From the NCBI RefSeq assembly GCF_021134715.1, contig NC_060017.1, forward strand, positions 5,766,001 to 5,830,000: a stretch of 64,000 nucleotides of DNA, written 5' to 3'. The notes under the pieces were generated by a model. The model did not search any database and was not told the DNA's origin. It was given only the letters and a program-made list of their open reading frames with translations. The position numbers and the translations under genes were made by a program. The stretch is from Daphnia pulex (Eukaryota > Arthropoda > Branchiopoda > Diplostraca > Daphniidae). Shown piece by piece: positions 40,501 to 53,061 of this stretch (its first letter is position 1; the number at the start of each line of letters is the position of its first letter).

Positions 40501-43500
40501 CATCCCTGGGCAAACCTGGAAATTGCAAAAGCGTTGCCGACTCGAAAAGGAAACATTCAAAAAGAAAAATGGCTCACCAAATTGTTGTTTGACGGATTCC
40601 AGTAATCCGTGACGGCTCCATTGGCTGCGTTCATTTCTCCGTGATTCCACGGCTGCTGTTGTTGTTGTTGCTGCTGTTGGGGCTGTTGCCAACTGTAGCC
40701 GGGATTGTACTGAGACGAGCCGTAGGAGCTGTAATCCTGTCCGGCATTAGACGAATACGGATTGCTCTCCTGTTCGCTGGGCTGCTGCTGCTGTTGATGG
40801 ACATGGCTGTCTTCACTGTAATTTTGTTGTTGTAGCTGCTGCTGCTGGCCCGAGGATTGCGGATCATAGTAGGGCTGCTGTTGAACGCTCGACGCTGGAT
40901 GGTAGTATTGCTGCTGCTGCTGTTGTTGTTGTTGTTGTTGTTGTTGCTGCTGCTGAGCATTCTGCTGGTCACCGTACTGGCCATGTGGCTGTTGTTGATA
41001 AGACGAATAATCAGTGGAAGTAGGTGGAAGGGATGATTCCGGTTCGGTCGGCTGTTGCTCGAACGACAACTTTTCGGTGCCAATGACGGGCGAGTAATCG
41101 ACTTGGGCCGCCTTGACGGCCGCTTCCAAAGCAGTCAGCCAAGACGGATCGCCTAATGAGGTGCCATCATTCTCCGTCAGGAATTGCGGATCGCTGTACT
41201 TGAGCATCGAGCCGAGCTGATAGACTTGGTCGATGAGAGACGGCGAGTAGGTGGAAGCCGATTTGGCCAGAATGTTGCCAACGGCCTCGCAGTACTGCAG
41301 GGCTTCGGCCGGGCGCCCATGTTCGGCCAGCCGAGTGGCGTAAAGAAACTTGTACGATTGGAAGGACGGTATCATAAATTCCGGGGCGGCCAGCTGGCGA
41401 GCATACTCGTAGACCTCGGTGCACTGAATTGCTTCGTTAGTCGCAAAAGCGTCAAACGACAACGAGCTGGATGAGGAGAGCAGGACCAACTTGGACGCCT
41501 TGTTTGAATAGTTCCCAAACTCCACTTGGGCCACCAAGTAGCAAAAATGGGCGGCCAGCAGAAAGCCACGAGCCGAGAGCGTGTCCCCCAGCGTCACAAT
41601 CGATTTCTTGTCCAATTCCGAGGAATTGTTGCCCGACTTGGACGTCGAGTTGGAGAGGATCATTGCCAGATGAGGACGCCAGTCGCCCCATTTGTCATCA
41701 CCGCAGCTGGTCACTGCCGTCGGTTGGCGACCTAAAAACAAACAAATCGATGAGTCACTTTTGGTCCGTCCGGCGTGCAATACTCAAACCAAAAAGCGAT
41801 TAAGACTCCTGACCTGACATGAGCTGATAAAGAGTTTGCAGTGGATCTGTTAACGCCAATCCATTAGCAAAGCGGATCATAACACTCGAATAAGTCCTTT
41901 GGTCCATCTTTGAGGCTAGAAACAAGGCGTGACCCCAAAGACCTTGAGTCATGGCCCATTCGAGAGCCTCTTTCTTGTTGCCGAACAAGAGCAACTCGCG
42001 AAACTTTTTCGTCACCGAGGCTTCCGTTTGACGGGAAACGAGGGTACGATCCGCCGCCACTGTCACCACCTCCGCGCCGTTGTCCGGAGTCTCCTTTATT
42101 TTTTTTTGTTGATAAAACGTTGGAAAAAGAAAACGTTGAAATTCGTCGTGGTCAATCAATTGGAAAATGTCAACGTTTTTTTTTTTTTTTTTTTTTTTGT
42201 ACCTGCACCACGACGGGCTCTCTGAGAATTTCGTGATCCTTGAGAAGCAACTCGGCAATGTCAGTGCCGACAATCGTGCCATTCTGCCTGAGTAGGAGCA
42301 ACAACAGCTCCCACAAAAGAACGTACGATTGACGGTCGACCAACTGGTTGCCATCATCTGTGGCACGTCGAATCTTTTGCTGGCAAAAGACGGCCACTTG
42401 CTGTTTGTGGGTCTGGCCCGGCACCAAAGGACCTGTTCACACGACGCATCAATTCGATTCAAGAATTTCTCCATTTATATTTTCATAAATAAAAAGAAAA
42501 AAAGAAAAAGAGAAAATGGAAATGTACCAGGAAAGAATTTCAATTCTTGAGCCGTGGGCAAATCGCCAAGTAGGACGTTCAAATCGTGAAGCTCAATGTG
42601 AGCCGCCACGCCATCTTTGGGGCTGTTGGGCAAAACACGCAAGAGTATCCCTCCCGGGGAGAAGCGGGCGATGACGTGCGGACAGGAAAATTTATGAGGC
42701 GTCATGTCCTGTGCTGGCCGAATCTGTGTGGTCAGCGGGATATTATCCTCCTCCTTCAACGATAGATTTCCATCAATCAATTATTCGCACCAAGCCAATG
42801 ACATTGATGGAAAGGGCTGACTACTGCCGTCCAGCCAAGTCAAAAGTGTATGGGCCTAACATACCTGGTAAAGGCTGTAATCGTAAGCGTGGGACTGGTC
42901 CAGCCCCGTCGTGGAACCGCGAATCAACTGCTGCGAGATGGAGTGGTTGGCCAACATGGAAGGATGGTCTTCATTGACCGAGCTGCGTCCGGAATGGACG
43001 CTGGCTCGATCCGCCTCAGAAGCGGCGATACTTCCGAGCGCCGTCCCAGTGCCGCCCGTCACCACCGTCGGCGTGTAACGCTGGGCATAGTTGCTCCGGT
43101 ACCACTCGCTGTAAGCGGCCGGATTTTTCAACCGCAACTCCTCAAACAGCGCGTAGTTGTACTTCAAGGCGTGGTTAATCTGTTGGTTGTAGTTCAGCAT
43201 CTGCTGATTGTAAGCGGCGGCGGCCGCAGCAGCGGCAGCGGCCGAATGATGGTAGCCGCCACTGCGGTACGGATCGTATGCCGCATCACGAGACGAGTAG
43301 CCGTAATAGCGCGGATCCTGCTGATAGTAGAGATCACGCGGATCTCGACGCCTTCCGCCAGTGCCCGAAGAGGTCGAGTGGCGATAATCACGTTCGGAAT
43401 TGGCTCGTTCCGGAACTTCGGCACCAGCTCTGCATTTGAGAAATAATAAAATTGAATAAACAACTCAAACATTGTTCTTATTATCGGTTGTACCTTGTAC

Positions 43501-46500
43501 TAATGTCTCTTGTACTCGGGTAGTATCGGTCGTCAATCCTGGATCTGTCGTTATCACGTCGCCGACCATCCCTACTCAAACAAGAAAACCAAATGAAATT
43601 AAATAAACTTAAAACCACTCGCCCTATCGCGATGTGGACTGCCTTAAGATAAAATAGCACGTTTGGGGAATGAGAGGAGGGGGAGGGGAGGGGGAACAAC
43701 CCGGACACAAACACACACCTACTGAGCGTGCAACAATGAAACAAATTTTAGTGCAATCAAATCAATATTTTTAAAAAAGCAAATGAAAAAAAATTGTGTG
43801 ATCAGAAATATGAAAACAAAAAGCAATTGCGGCATAATCAGGTGCGAAATAGAGGAAAAAGCCAACCACCGACCCGATTTTTGCTTTTCGATTGTTTCAT
43901 CACACACACATACACGCACACACTGAAGAAAAAACAGACCTGGATGTGTTGAACCCGTAGGCTGAGCGATTGAAATCGCCAGCCGGGTCGTTGTTGTCAC
44001 CTTCGTAGAGTGAGCTCCTGCGACCACCGGAACGCTCGTACATTTCGGCATCCGTCAAATAATATTCCGACCTAAAGCAACTACCAAGTCAGCACAAACA
44101 GGCCAAACAAAAAAACAAAATATCTCGGGGCGGGGCAAAAAATAAAACGTAAACGACATCATTTTTGTGAAAGGCGAAAAATAACCTTCCCAAATCCAAC
44201 AAAAAATAATAACAATTATTTTTAAAAAATTAGATAACCATTCACCATGCCATCACCCCATTAAAAAAATTTTGTTTCCTCACTGAAGTGATTATTATAA
44301 AACAAAAATAATGTGGTGCAATCCAAGAAAGTCGGTTAAGAAAAGGGGGGTAAAAAATAAACAGGAACAACCAAGCACTGGTACGGACGTAATAATTACT
44401 TTCTTTCGTTTAAAAAACTTTCCATGCCCAACATCAAAGCTTTAAAAAAAAAATGCCAATTTGGTCACTTTCTTACGGTGTAATATACATATTTTTTTTA
44501 CTGGACTACGAAACCAGAGAGGTTTCGGTTGCATTCCAACAGGACCCTCGGGGCAGTAGTAGCCGAGGCTGATTAAGCAATTGGCTCACGGTTTTTAAAT
44601 TGGGAGGGAAGTGGAGATGATTTTGTAACATTTAGTTTCCCTGGGTTTTTTTTTTCTCCCCACTACATAAACGAGTGTACAAAATCCATTGTTAGAAAAG
44701 AGAGAGAGAAAAAAAATGGGACGAACCGTCGCGTATCTCGGCGCCGAGGATCGCGGGCACGATCCCGGTCTGTAGGTCCGTAGCCACTACGACGGTCATC
44801 GTCATAATCCTGCCGATTGTAGGCTCGATCTCGGTCGTCATAGCGACGAGGGTCACGGTGATCTCGTTCTCGGTCCCTTTCACTATCGTAGCGACGATCG
44901 CGTTCGCGATAACTGGTGGAAAAGCGCTCGTCCTCATCGTCATCCGGGTAGCGGTTGCGTCCTTCACGGTCGTAGTCATCACGATCTAACATCCAACAAA
45001 GTAGATGGTATTAGCAGTTCTAAGGAAGATTATTGGGTAATAGGATTACCTCGGTCACGTTCCACACGAGAACCTCTGTCGTGTGGTTTTATCTCGCGAT
45101 CCCGATCCCTGTCACTGGAGATACGATCATCCGATCGATCTGCTGTTCCATTGCCGCCAGCAGTTCCACCTGTTGGAGCCGCCCCTGAATTGAGATTAGC
45201 ACGGGGATTCTCCGATCCGATCGTCTCACTTCGGTGAGGCGGCGGAGGTGAACGACTGACCGACTGCTGCGTCCGCACTTCTTCCACCTGCTGCATTGGC
45301 GGTGGTCCCTGCGGAGCAGCGGCCAGAAGCGGAGCTGCTTGCACGACAGGTGGTGCGGGAACGGGATCGTTTTTGGCGAATCCAGTCACGATTCTCTGCT
45401 CCGAAACCGGAGTTACTGTACCGGCAGGACGTGGCTGCGGCTGAGGCTGCGATTGTTGCTGTTGCGGAGTAGGAACCATCGATAGTAAAGGCGGTTGAGA
45501 TCCACTACCCGGAATCATGCGCTGCGAGCTTGGAGGCAACATGGACGACGATGTCGTCAAATTTTCAGCCCTAGAGAGTGGAACTGCCGAAACGGGTGGG
45601 CCAAATTCACTGCCCACGGCCTCTTGCGATCCTCGTGCAACAGTCGGAGCAGCCGATGAAGGTGGGGGTGCTGCAGCGACGTGAGAAGTAGTAGCGACCG
45701 GATAGAAACTCCCAGGTCCGGACACTGGTTTCGGTCGGGCAAACGCATTACCATCTCCGGGTAGATGGTAGGGAGAAGGATTGGCGCTGGCCGTCTCGGA
45801 TGAAGGAGTAGAACCGGCTTGGCGGGAAGATGGGCGACTTCCGGCAGGTGATTCTTGCGTCATCTTGCGCTCCGCCATGGCTGCATACGGGATTGACGCA
45901 GGTTGTGAAAACAGCGGTGTTGGCTGATCGTTTTCGTATCCGCCTTCCGCATCAGGTCGCTCACTTTCACGCTCCATCGACGGCGTGCCAGACTGCGAAC
46001 GACTTCCACTTCCCGGCAGGCGATTGCCGATGGACAAATCCGAGGTGGCAATCGGTACTCCACCAACATGAGGCGCTCCAGGGAATTCAGAGCCGTTGTA
46101 CGTCATTCCAACAGGTCCGCTGTTGAATCCTTCCGTATTCGATCCGTAAGATGATCCGGAATTGATTCGGTGGGCAGTCAGTGAGGGTACTGTTGCAGGT
46201 TCAACAGCAGTCGAATCAGTACTCGGTTCAATTTGATCCATGCTCGATCCAATCAAAGGAGTAGGTGAAACCCGAGTTAATTCGGTCCCTAGATTTAAAG
46301 TCGATGGTGGAGGATGCATCGATCGACCACCGCCGTACATGCTCTGCTGCTCTGGCGGGATGTTTGGTTGTACCGACGCAGGTGGTGCGTAAACCTGGTC
46401 GTTTCCAAGAGATGCGGGTGGCGGTGGTAAGGACTGAGATGGATCGGTAAACGAAGCTCCATCAGCAAACGTGTTCCTTTCACCCAACTCTCGTGAGTAC

Positions 46501-47312
46501 GACGATTCAGGGCCAGGCTCGTAAGGACTCTGTTCGTGATCCAGAGCTGATCCCCAAGTTGGTACGCGGGACCAGTTGGATTCTTCAGACTGCGATGGAG
46601 CTGGCAGCTGTTGCTGAGCCCACGGCGGATGCTGTGGTTGCTCTTGTCCTTGCAAAGGCTCTTCTCGAGCCTGGTTAGATAGCGACAGAGTGCTAAAGCC
46701 CGTCTCCAGACCGCTGTTGACTGGAGGAGGTGGCATGCTTTGATAGTTGGTCGACTGTTGGTTCTCGACTTGGCTGACTGGTAGTGGCGGCTGGGATGTT
46801 TGAGGCTGTTGAATATTTTGCTGTTGATACTCATTGCCCCAACCCCAATCTTCTCCTTCATTCCATCCCCAGTTTTGATTGCTGCTTGGAGCTTGTGTGT
46901 CATATTGATTGTTATTGACAGTATGTTCAGGTTGATAACTGGGCACTGGCTGCGTCAAAGAGTAATCAGGCACACTATACAAATTAGGAGGGTTGGCAGG
47001 AGGGACATTCTGCAACTTGGCTGCTGTTTGGTTAGGTTCTGGATAGCTCTGGAAATTGTTAACATTTTCATCCCAATCCCATGATTCTTGAGTAGGTGGT
47101 GGTGGGGCTTGTTGTTGTTGTTGGGGCTGCTGTTGCAATGGTGGCTGCTGCCTCGGTGGTGCCCAAGAACCGTTCGCAGGGGGGAATCCTTGACTGTACT
47201 GATTTGGATTGTACATCATCACATTGCCTGGAGCAGATGGCTTGGCAGGTGGAGGATTCCTGCTTGGTTGGTAGATGGCAGGATCTTGCCGATTAGGCCT
47301 AGGTGGATTCAT
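37550..47312 (-). CDS. Sec16: Sec16, COPII ER exit-site scaffold
   Basis: Peripheral ER scaffold that organises COPII coat assembly at ER exit sites. Minus-strand coding exons: 47312-45050, 44985-44727, 44071-43940, 43571-43494, 43429-42865, 42753-42528, 42432-42203, 42093-41814, 41731-40578, 40406-40107, 38602-38312, 38184-37971, 37899-37550; all in phase, 2113 residues. The N-terminal 750 residues are disordered and rich in Pro, Gln and Ser. A very charged Arg/Asp segment follows (exon 44985). The Sec16 central conserved domain starts near residue 1110 ([11 protein letters not shown]), followed by the helical ACE1-like Sec13-binding part ([21 protein letters not shown], about 1290-1310). 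A Gln run lies around 40,909-40,956. The C-terminal conserved motif [20 protein letters not shown] (near residue 1922) is typical of Sec16A/B. The donor at 40,107 joins exon 10 to 11; reading through it would end the protein 6 codons later. A 5' UTR intron (47,695-47,323) is likely. Confidence 0.93.
38603..40106 (-). other. Largest Sec16 intron
   Basis: 1.5 kb intron between coding exons 10 and 11, far longer than the other introns of this gene, which are mostly under 400 bp. It contains A-rich and GA-rich tracts but no additional exon that fits the frame. Confidence 0.6.
40909..40956 (-). repeat. CAG/CAA repeat coding for a Gln run in Sec16
   Basis: Mixed CAG and CAA codons encode a run of roughly 16 Gln in coding exon 9, C-terminal to the Sec13-binding region. 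Shorter Gln runs flank it at about 40,655-40,690 and 40,780-40,850. Confidence 0.85.
42176..42198. repeat. Poly-T tract beside a Sec16 splice donor
   Basis: Run of 23 T. On the Sec16 strand it is poly-A starting four bases after the exon 7 boundary (GTAC then A run). Confidence 0.85.
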
Positions 47313-48159
47313 TGTCGGTCACCTAGATACATAAGAATTTTTTCACTTTGAGGGATTACACTAAGATTCAGTTTTAAATCATTTGTAAGAGTACAGACTA
47401 TCTATGTTAGTACTTCAAGTAAAAGCTAACGAGCTTAAAGTCTGAAAGTGGGGGTGGTTTTAAAGTGGACGAATAATCTTTATAACAATGTTTTTTTGTT
47501 TGTTTTTTCATTACAAGATATACATTTCTGTTCAACATAGGCTAAATAAAATGACACGAAGCAATCCATGTTGTTCAATCACTTTCGGCTAATCTACCTA
47601 ACATGTAACACGACTACTAAAAACTGGAACGTTTAGCCCACTGGTTGTACGAATGGCACTTTTACGATAATAGATTACTACTAACCTGGATGTAGTGAAT
47701 TACAATTAAGCTACATATGCAAAGGATCGATTAAAACAGGAAAAATGTGTTGATTCGGAATAGATTCGGGCTTTCACTAGTCTTTCTCACCGATAAACAC
47801 CGCTGTGTGACGTCTGCCTCCAGAGGAAACTGACAAACTTGTTCCGACTTAATACTTCAAATACTACTAACCCCGCTTCGTTTTTGCACATTTTCATAAG
47901 AAATTCATTGCAATGCAATTATGATTTAAATAACACGTTTAAATAGTCAAAATAAGGCGATTTATTCAATTATGCACCTGATTCATAGAGTATTTACGGA
48001 AAACTGGCAACGCTACCACGTCATCATTGGTAGGGTAAGGGTACAATTGCTTTGCTGTCAAACGAGACCGGTAGCTGAAGAAAAACAAAACTTGGTGAAT
48101 GGGCAGAGTGTGATTGTGTTGTATCTAATCGCTGGCAAATTTTCATAAATTCGCTCACA
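47313..48159. promoter_or_regulatory. Shared head-to-head promoter region of Sec16 and Sec22
   Basis: Interval between the start codons of two divergent ER-Golgi transport genes. On the Sec16 side, a 5' UTR intron is supported by a donor at 47,695 (CCAG|GTTAGT on the minus strand) and an acceptor just before 47,322, so the Sec16 transcript probably starts above 47,700. No TATA box stands out. A TGACGT core lies near 47,806 and a second site at 48,016. Confidence 0.7.
48016..48030 (-). promoter_or_regulatory. UPR element (TGACGTGG) with adjacent CCAAT box
   Basis: The minus strand reads CCAATGATGACGTGG. This contains GATGACGTGG, an exact match to the XBP1/ATF6 UPR-element consensus, with a CCAAT box 5 bp before the CGTGG half. 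It lies about 130 bp upstream of the Sec22 start codon, inside the shared promoter. Binding is inferred from the motif and from what is known of UPR control of secretory genes. Confidence 0.5.
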
Positions 48160-49136
48160 ATGTTGTTCATGACGTGGATTGCTAGAGTCGGAGATGGTTT
48201 ACCTCTTGCCGCTTCAATCCCCGAAGATGAAGAGGTTTGTTTACGTTTGCAATCGTTTGGTTGGTGAAAGGTTTCATCAGCAATCTAAATGACATAAAAT
48301 TTCCCTTCTTTGAAAATTTTCAACATTTTTTGTTCCTCACAGAATTATTTCTCGAAGAGCAAAACATTTAAAATAATTGTTTCCTGTTCGATAAATGGTT
48401 GTCATCAGTAAAATATGTTTTCTATTTTATTGCAGTCAGGAAAAGGAGTGTTGGATTTTCAAAACCAAGCAAAAATGCTGTTTAGAAAAATGAATCAACA
48501 AAGTCCTTCAAAGTGCACAATAGAAACTGGATCACACTTTTTCCAGTAAGTCATCTTTATTACAAATACAGGTGTATAACAGTTAACACATTTTTTTATG
48601 GCAATTCCAGTTACCTAATTGATAAAGATGTCTGCTACCTAGTGCTGTGTGAGCAGAGCTACTCGAAGAAACTCGCTTTTTCCTTTCTAGAAGATCTTGC
48701 CCAAGAGTTCAGCTCCCTCTACGGGAAAAAGGTTCAGAGTGTAAATCGCCCATACAGCTTCATTGAATTTGGTAATGACCGAGACTTATTATACAATAAA
48801 AAAAAGTAGAGATTGTTATGATGCAATCTTTTCGATTTAGACACCTACATTCAGAAAGCCAGAAGATCGTTTATGGACTCGAGAACTCGGCGTAATCTTA
48901 CTGCGATCAACACAGAGCTTCAGGATGTTCAGCGGATTATGGTTCGCAATATCGACGACGTCTTGCAGAGGGGTAGTCTTCTTTCTGATCTGGATAACAA
49001 AGCACAGACACTGTCAATGAGTTCTCAGCGATACAAAAAGGACGCTAGAAACTTGAACATGCAATCCACTTACGCGAAAATTGGTGCGGTCGCCATCGTT
49101 TTGCTCGTCTTTGTTCTTTACTTTTGGGTTTTGTAA
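48160..49136 (+). CDS. Sec22: Sec22 vesicle-trafficking SNARE
   Basis: R-SNARE working in ER-to-Golgi and retrograde vesicle fusion. Four plus-strand exons, 48160-48234, 48436-48545, 48611-48771 and 48841-49136, give 213 residues, the usual Sec22b length. The longin domain (about 1-120) begins [19 protein letters not shown] and contains [15 protein letters not shown]. The SNARE motif (about 133-190) has the R-SNARE signature around [15 protein letters not shown], including its zero-layer arginine. It ends in a C-terminal membrane anchor, [18 protein letters not shown], with no luminal extension. It is divergent from Sec16, with 847 bp between start codons. No canonical AATAAA was seen shortly after the stop. 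Confidence 0.96.
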
Positions 49137-49643
49137 TTCGATTGGGCGTCGCAGCTCGGTCCCGTTTGGTTCCATACGCAGAGTCGCACGTGAAATTTTT
49201 CCCACTAGCCCATCCAAGGGCATTCTATCTAGCCTTATAGACATGAGCCGGGTTTTTTTTCCTTCTTGGGCCATGTGCACTATGGTGTATGGCTATTTGC
49301 TAAAAACAAATTCTAGTTCTAATTTGCATGCTGTATCACTGTGTGCCGTTTTTCTTGAAGGAAATCCATGTTTGTACATGAAAAAGAAACATCAAACTCA
49401 ATACATTTGTTACATGCCTTGACTCTGCCTTCTCCTAAAAATCTCCGTGGGTTTCTCCGTTTTGCTTGTCTAACGTTTTGAAGCCTTTCAGATTTTAAAT
49501 CCCGACCAAACCCACGATGTATCGAAATAATCGATCATGTTGTCACCGAGTTCCGCCATACGGTGGCTACCTTAGCGACCGACTTGTGTTGAATCGTTAA
49601 TGTTCATCTTGAAGACGGAGCATCCATCTGAACGTTTGTAAAA
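49137..49643. other. Sec22 3' UTR and DNAI1 upstream region
   Basis: About 500 bp between two same-strand genes. It must hold the Sec22 3' UTR and the DNAI1 promoter and 5' UTR. No canonical AATAAA and no convincing RFX X-box was seen. Confidence 0.5.
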
Positions 49644-52600
49644 ATGGGTCCTAAACTACTCCAAAAGGTACACATTTCTTGAATCAAATTAATTTTTAAG
49701 TTTATTACAAGTTACTTTCGGCTCACGTTTTTCTTGTTCTTATAGCGAATCAGCAATTTGCATCACAAGTTGCTCGTTAATCGAATCCGAGCAGCCGATG
49801 CCAAACAGCATGAATCCCACGGAAAGGTAATAAGAACAAATATTGAAACTGGTTTCTTATTATTCTCACTTTAATTTTTAAAACGATCTGAATCGAATAA
49901 TCAGAAGCCAAACGATCGTCGTTGGGAAGCGCAACATTACACTTGGAATGTCGACGATGATGAGGTTTGAACAACATAAACAATTAAGCTATTTTAAAAT
50001 GTATCATTGAACAACTAAAATATCACCAGGAAATTCCGGGGACGGTCAGAATTGTTCTCAGTGCAGCCGACCCTCAACGAACAAAGAATCAGGTGGTGTA
50101 CAGTATTCCGGATCGCTGTTTTATCCCACTAACCCCAGAGAACTCGTCGGTTGAGCTCTTTGATCAAACCTCTTCCTCCGTCTACGTTGAACCTACAGCT
50201 GCTTCTGATGCAACCAACGCATTTAATCCCGGTAAAATTAGAACGCTGATCAATTTTTAAATATTTTGCCAAGATAATATGAAGCACCTATTTTATAATC
50301 CATTGCAGCTGCCGATTTAGCCCGACCGGAAGCCGACTTGACAACGTCCGATGCTGATGAAACAGCCAGTGAAGCGTTCGATGGCGATCGTTCGATTGAC
50401 ACGACTTTCGGTCATGGTACCGGCGCTAATACCGCCGGGGGCAATAATACAAGCGGAGCAGCTTTGGACACTAGTCGAAGTGATCACGGGCCAATGACCG
50501 AACGAGAAGACGATCCATTAGAAATGATGACCGGCGTCAAATCGCTGGTTAAACGTAAAGGCGCAAAGGGCATCAATCATTTCAGGTGAATAGTAAATAA
50601 CAAGTATAATAGTTTCATGTGAATTATAAATGTTTCATTCATTTCAGTTACTGTGACCGGGCCACCCAAACAACTGTTCCGCCAATTCGAGTAAAAAAAA
50701 AATCAATTCTAATGAAATTTCAAGAAAATATTTCATTAACTAATTTCAATTATAGTCACACGCGATACAAACTGAAGCCCCGCCTCGTGTGTCTTTCACT
50801 TCACTGACGAACGCTTGGATCATTTACGATGCCTACCACCAAGATCTTGCGGCACAGCAGCACAAAATCCAGCAGCAAGCGCTGATCAACAGTGCGGCAG
50901 AGGCTGTCAATAAAGGCGGAGCACCCAACACTTCATCCACGGCTCCAGTTGGTGTCGCTCCGGATGCTTCCGTCGCCACAGCCGCACCACCGGCAGCCCC
51001 GACGGTAGTCTTCCAACCGACGGGGGAAACGGCTTTGAGTCCGGCTGGTGTTTCTCGGCTCGATTCATCCGCTCACGTCATCGAGCGGATGCTGAATCAA
51101 AACACTTACGACGACATCGCTCAAGGTATACTATAAACTCATTTAAACGTTATACAATTGGGTAGATATAATCTGATTTTTGAAAAAAACAGATTTCAAG
51201 TATTGGGAAGATGCTGCGGATGAATATCGTGAACCGGAAGGAACTCTTATGCCGTTGTGGCGTTTCACTCCGCCGGCCACCATGCTGCGGATGTTTGAAG
51301 AGAACGGCAGCATGCGCAATGCGGTTCCTAGTCATATAACTGCAATCTGCTGGAATCCTCACTACAAGGATCTCTTCGCCATAGGCCTTGGCTCCCGTAT
51401 GTTACATTGTCCGCCATTTGTTACAAGATGGTCACGTAGTTGTAATCAATTTCATTTCACAATCAAAGGAGACAATATGACAGCCGAATCCGGACTTGTG
51501 TGCGTCTTTTCTCTCAAGAGTCCTGGACATCCCGAGCGCTCCGCTCAAGTGCAAGCTGGTGTTTCTAGCCTGGACTTCCATCCGGAATTCTGGCAACTTT
51601 TGGCTGTCGGAATGCATGATGGACACGTCGCCGTTATTGACTTGACAGTGCGCAAGGATTCCGACACTTTCAAAGTGACGAATTTGATCACCTACCGAAG
51701 TTCGGCTATGCGAGGCAAACGGACCGTGCCAATTACTCAAGTGAAATTGATCACGAAAAAGTTCTTTGATTTTCTTTTTTATTCGTTCTTTCTTGAATTA
51801 TTTCATTTAGGTAAGCTGGCACGGTGACATGAGTGATGGGTAACAAATTCATCTTTATACCTTTAACGTTTTTAAAAGGGACAGTGATCAACAATAATGT
51901 TTTCCAAATAGAAATTTACGGCTCTTTTCCATATCAATGGACGGCTGCTTGTGTCTGTGGCTATTTGTTCAGGGTGAACTATATCCTACAGAGTTAATCA
52001 CATTGCCTTTCCAAGGCGACAATAAATTGCAGGATAACAATTTCGGAACACTGGCACTGACTGGTATAATACTGGCCGAAACATTAAATTTCGATTCATG
52101 TCTTAATTAATTTAAAAGAGGAATTATTTTTTAAAGCGTCTTGTAGTTGCATGGCTATTCATCCGAATCACACCATGGTTTTGGTCGGGACGGATCAGGG
52201 CCAGTTGTGGCCAGTCAGCAATGAGGGAGAGATTCTCAATTGGGGTCCCGTCAACGCCCATCAAGGTCCCATTTATACCGTGCAGTGGAATCCGTTCCAT
52301 CACCAAGTTTTTATCAGCTGCGGTACCGATTGGTTAGTCAAAATCTGGGACCAAAGAGAAAAGTAAGTCGCCAAAATAATCCACTACTTTGAATTCGAAT
52401 TTAAAATCCTGGATGAATTCAACTCCTAGGGAAGCTCTGGTGGTCATTAGTTTGGGGAGTTGCGTCGAAGACTGCGCTTTCTCGCCTTTCAGCTCGACGG
52501 CCTTTGCTTGCATGTCCAGCAATGGCAAGGTCCTCCTCTACGACTTGAATATTTGCCTACACAAGCCGCTGTGCAGTCAACGGATAACTCCGCAACGCAG

Positions 52601-52858
52601 AGCTCAGCCAACCGTTCTGAGCTTCGCCCCTTTTCATCCAGTCATTTTGGTTGGGGATGACAAGTAATTAGCACATTATGAAACGAGATTATTGAATTGA
52701 GTTAGCTAATGTGATGTGTTTCGTTTACAAGGGGACACGTGACTTGTCTCAAATTATCTCCCAACTTGAGGAAAGTGAGCCGCGTTCCCGAGAGCTCCAG
52801 GGCAGTCGAGGTCGAAATGGATAAATTAGAACGCGTTATTACATTAATGAAAAGATAA
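49644..52858 (+). CDS. DNAI1: Axonemal dynein intermediate chain (DNAI1 / IC78 type)
   Basis: WD-repeat intermediate chain of the outer dynein arm of motile cilia. Fourteen exons: 49644-49667, 49746-49826, 49905-49964, 50030-50231, 50309-50585, 50648-50690, 50756-51125, 51193-51396, 51469-51740, 51811-51839, 51912-52063, 52137-52362, 52430-52663, 52732-52858; 766 residues, somewhat longer than vertebrate DNAI1. The N-terminal half is acidic and low in complexity. It holds the family motif YCDRATQT followed by SHAIQTEAPPR (about 216-240), which marks DNAI1 rather than DNAI2. A conserved FKYWEDAADEYREPEGTLMP segment (about 354-372) leads into WD repeats (about 390-720), including MAIHPNHTMVLVGTDQG and WNPFHHQVFISCGTDWLVKIW. 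The Ala-rich linker in exon 50756-51125 is not family-conserved. The gene is tail-to-tail with the cathepsin gene, 203 bp between stops. Confidence 0.92.
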
Positions 52859-53061
52859 GAGTCGATTCTTGATTCAATTTACATTCTCATTCTAACTTGT
52901 GCTGATTATATATTCATTCACTCAAAACTAATCATTTGTTTAGTTGCAATATATTCGCTACCGAAATCTGTGTGTATTTTGCCAATGATGTAACGAAGAG
53001 AAGGACATTTATACTTGGAATGTCTTTCTATTTTAGGTTGTAGTAATAATGTGGAGACTCA

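Noticed and set aside
40041..40592. Plus-strand 183-codon frame
   Set aside because: Antisense shadow of Sec16 exons 9 and 10.
44500..44590. tRNA-like hairpin-rich segment
   Set aside because: No acceptor-stem pairing or T-loop consensus could be fitted.
45830..47351. Several plus-strand frames opposite the first Sec16 coding exon
   Set aside because: Antisense shadows of a Pro/Gln/Ser-rich coding exon.
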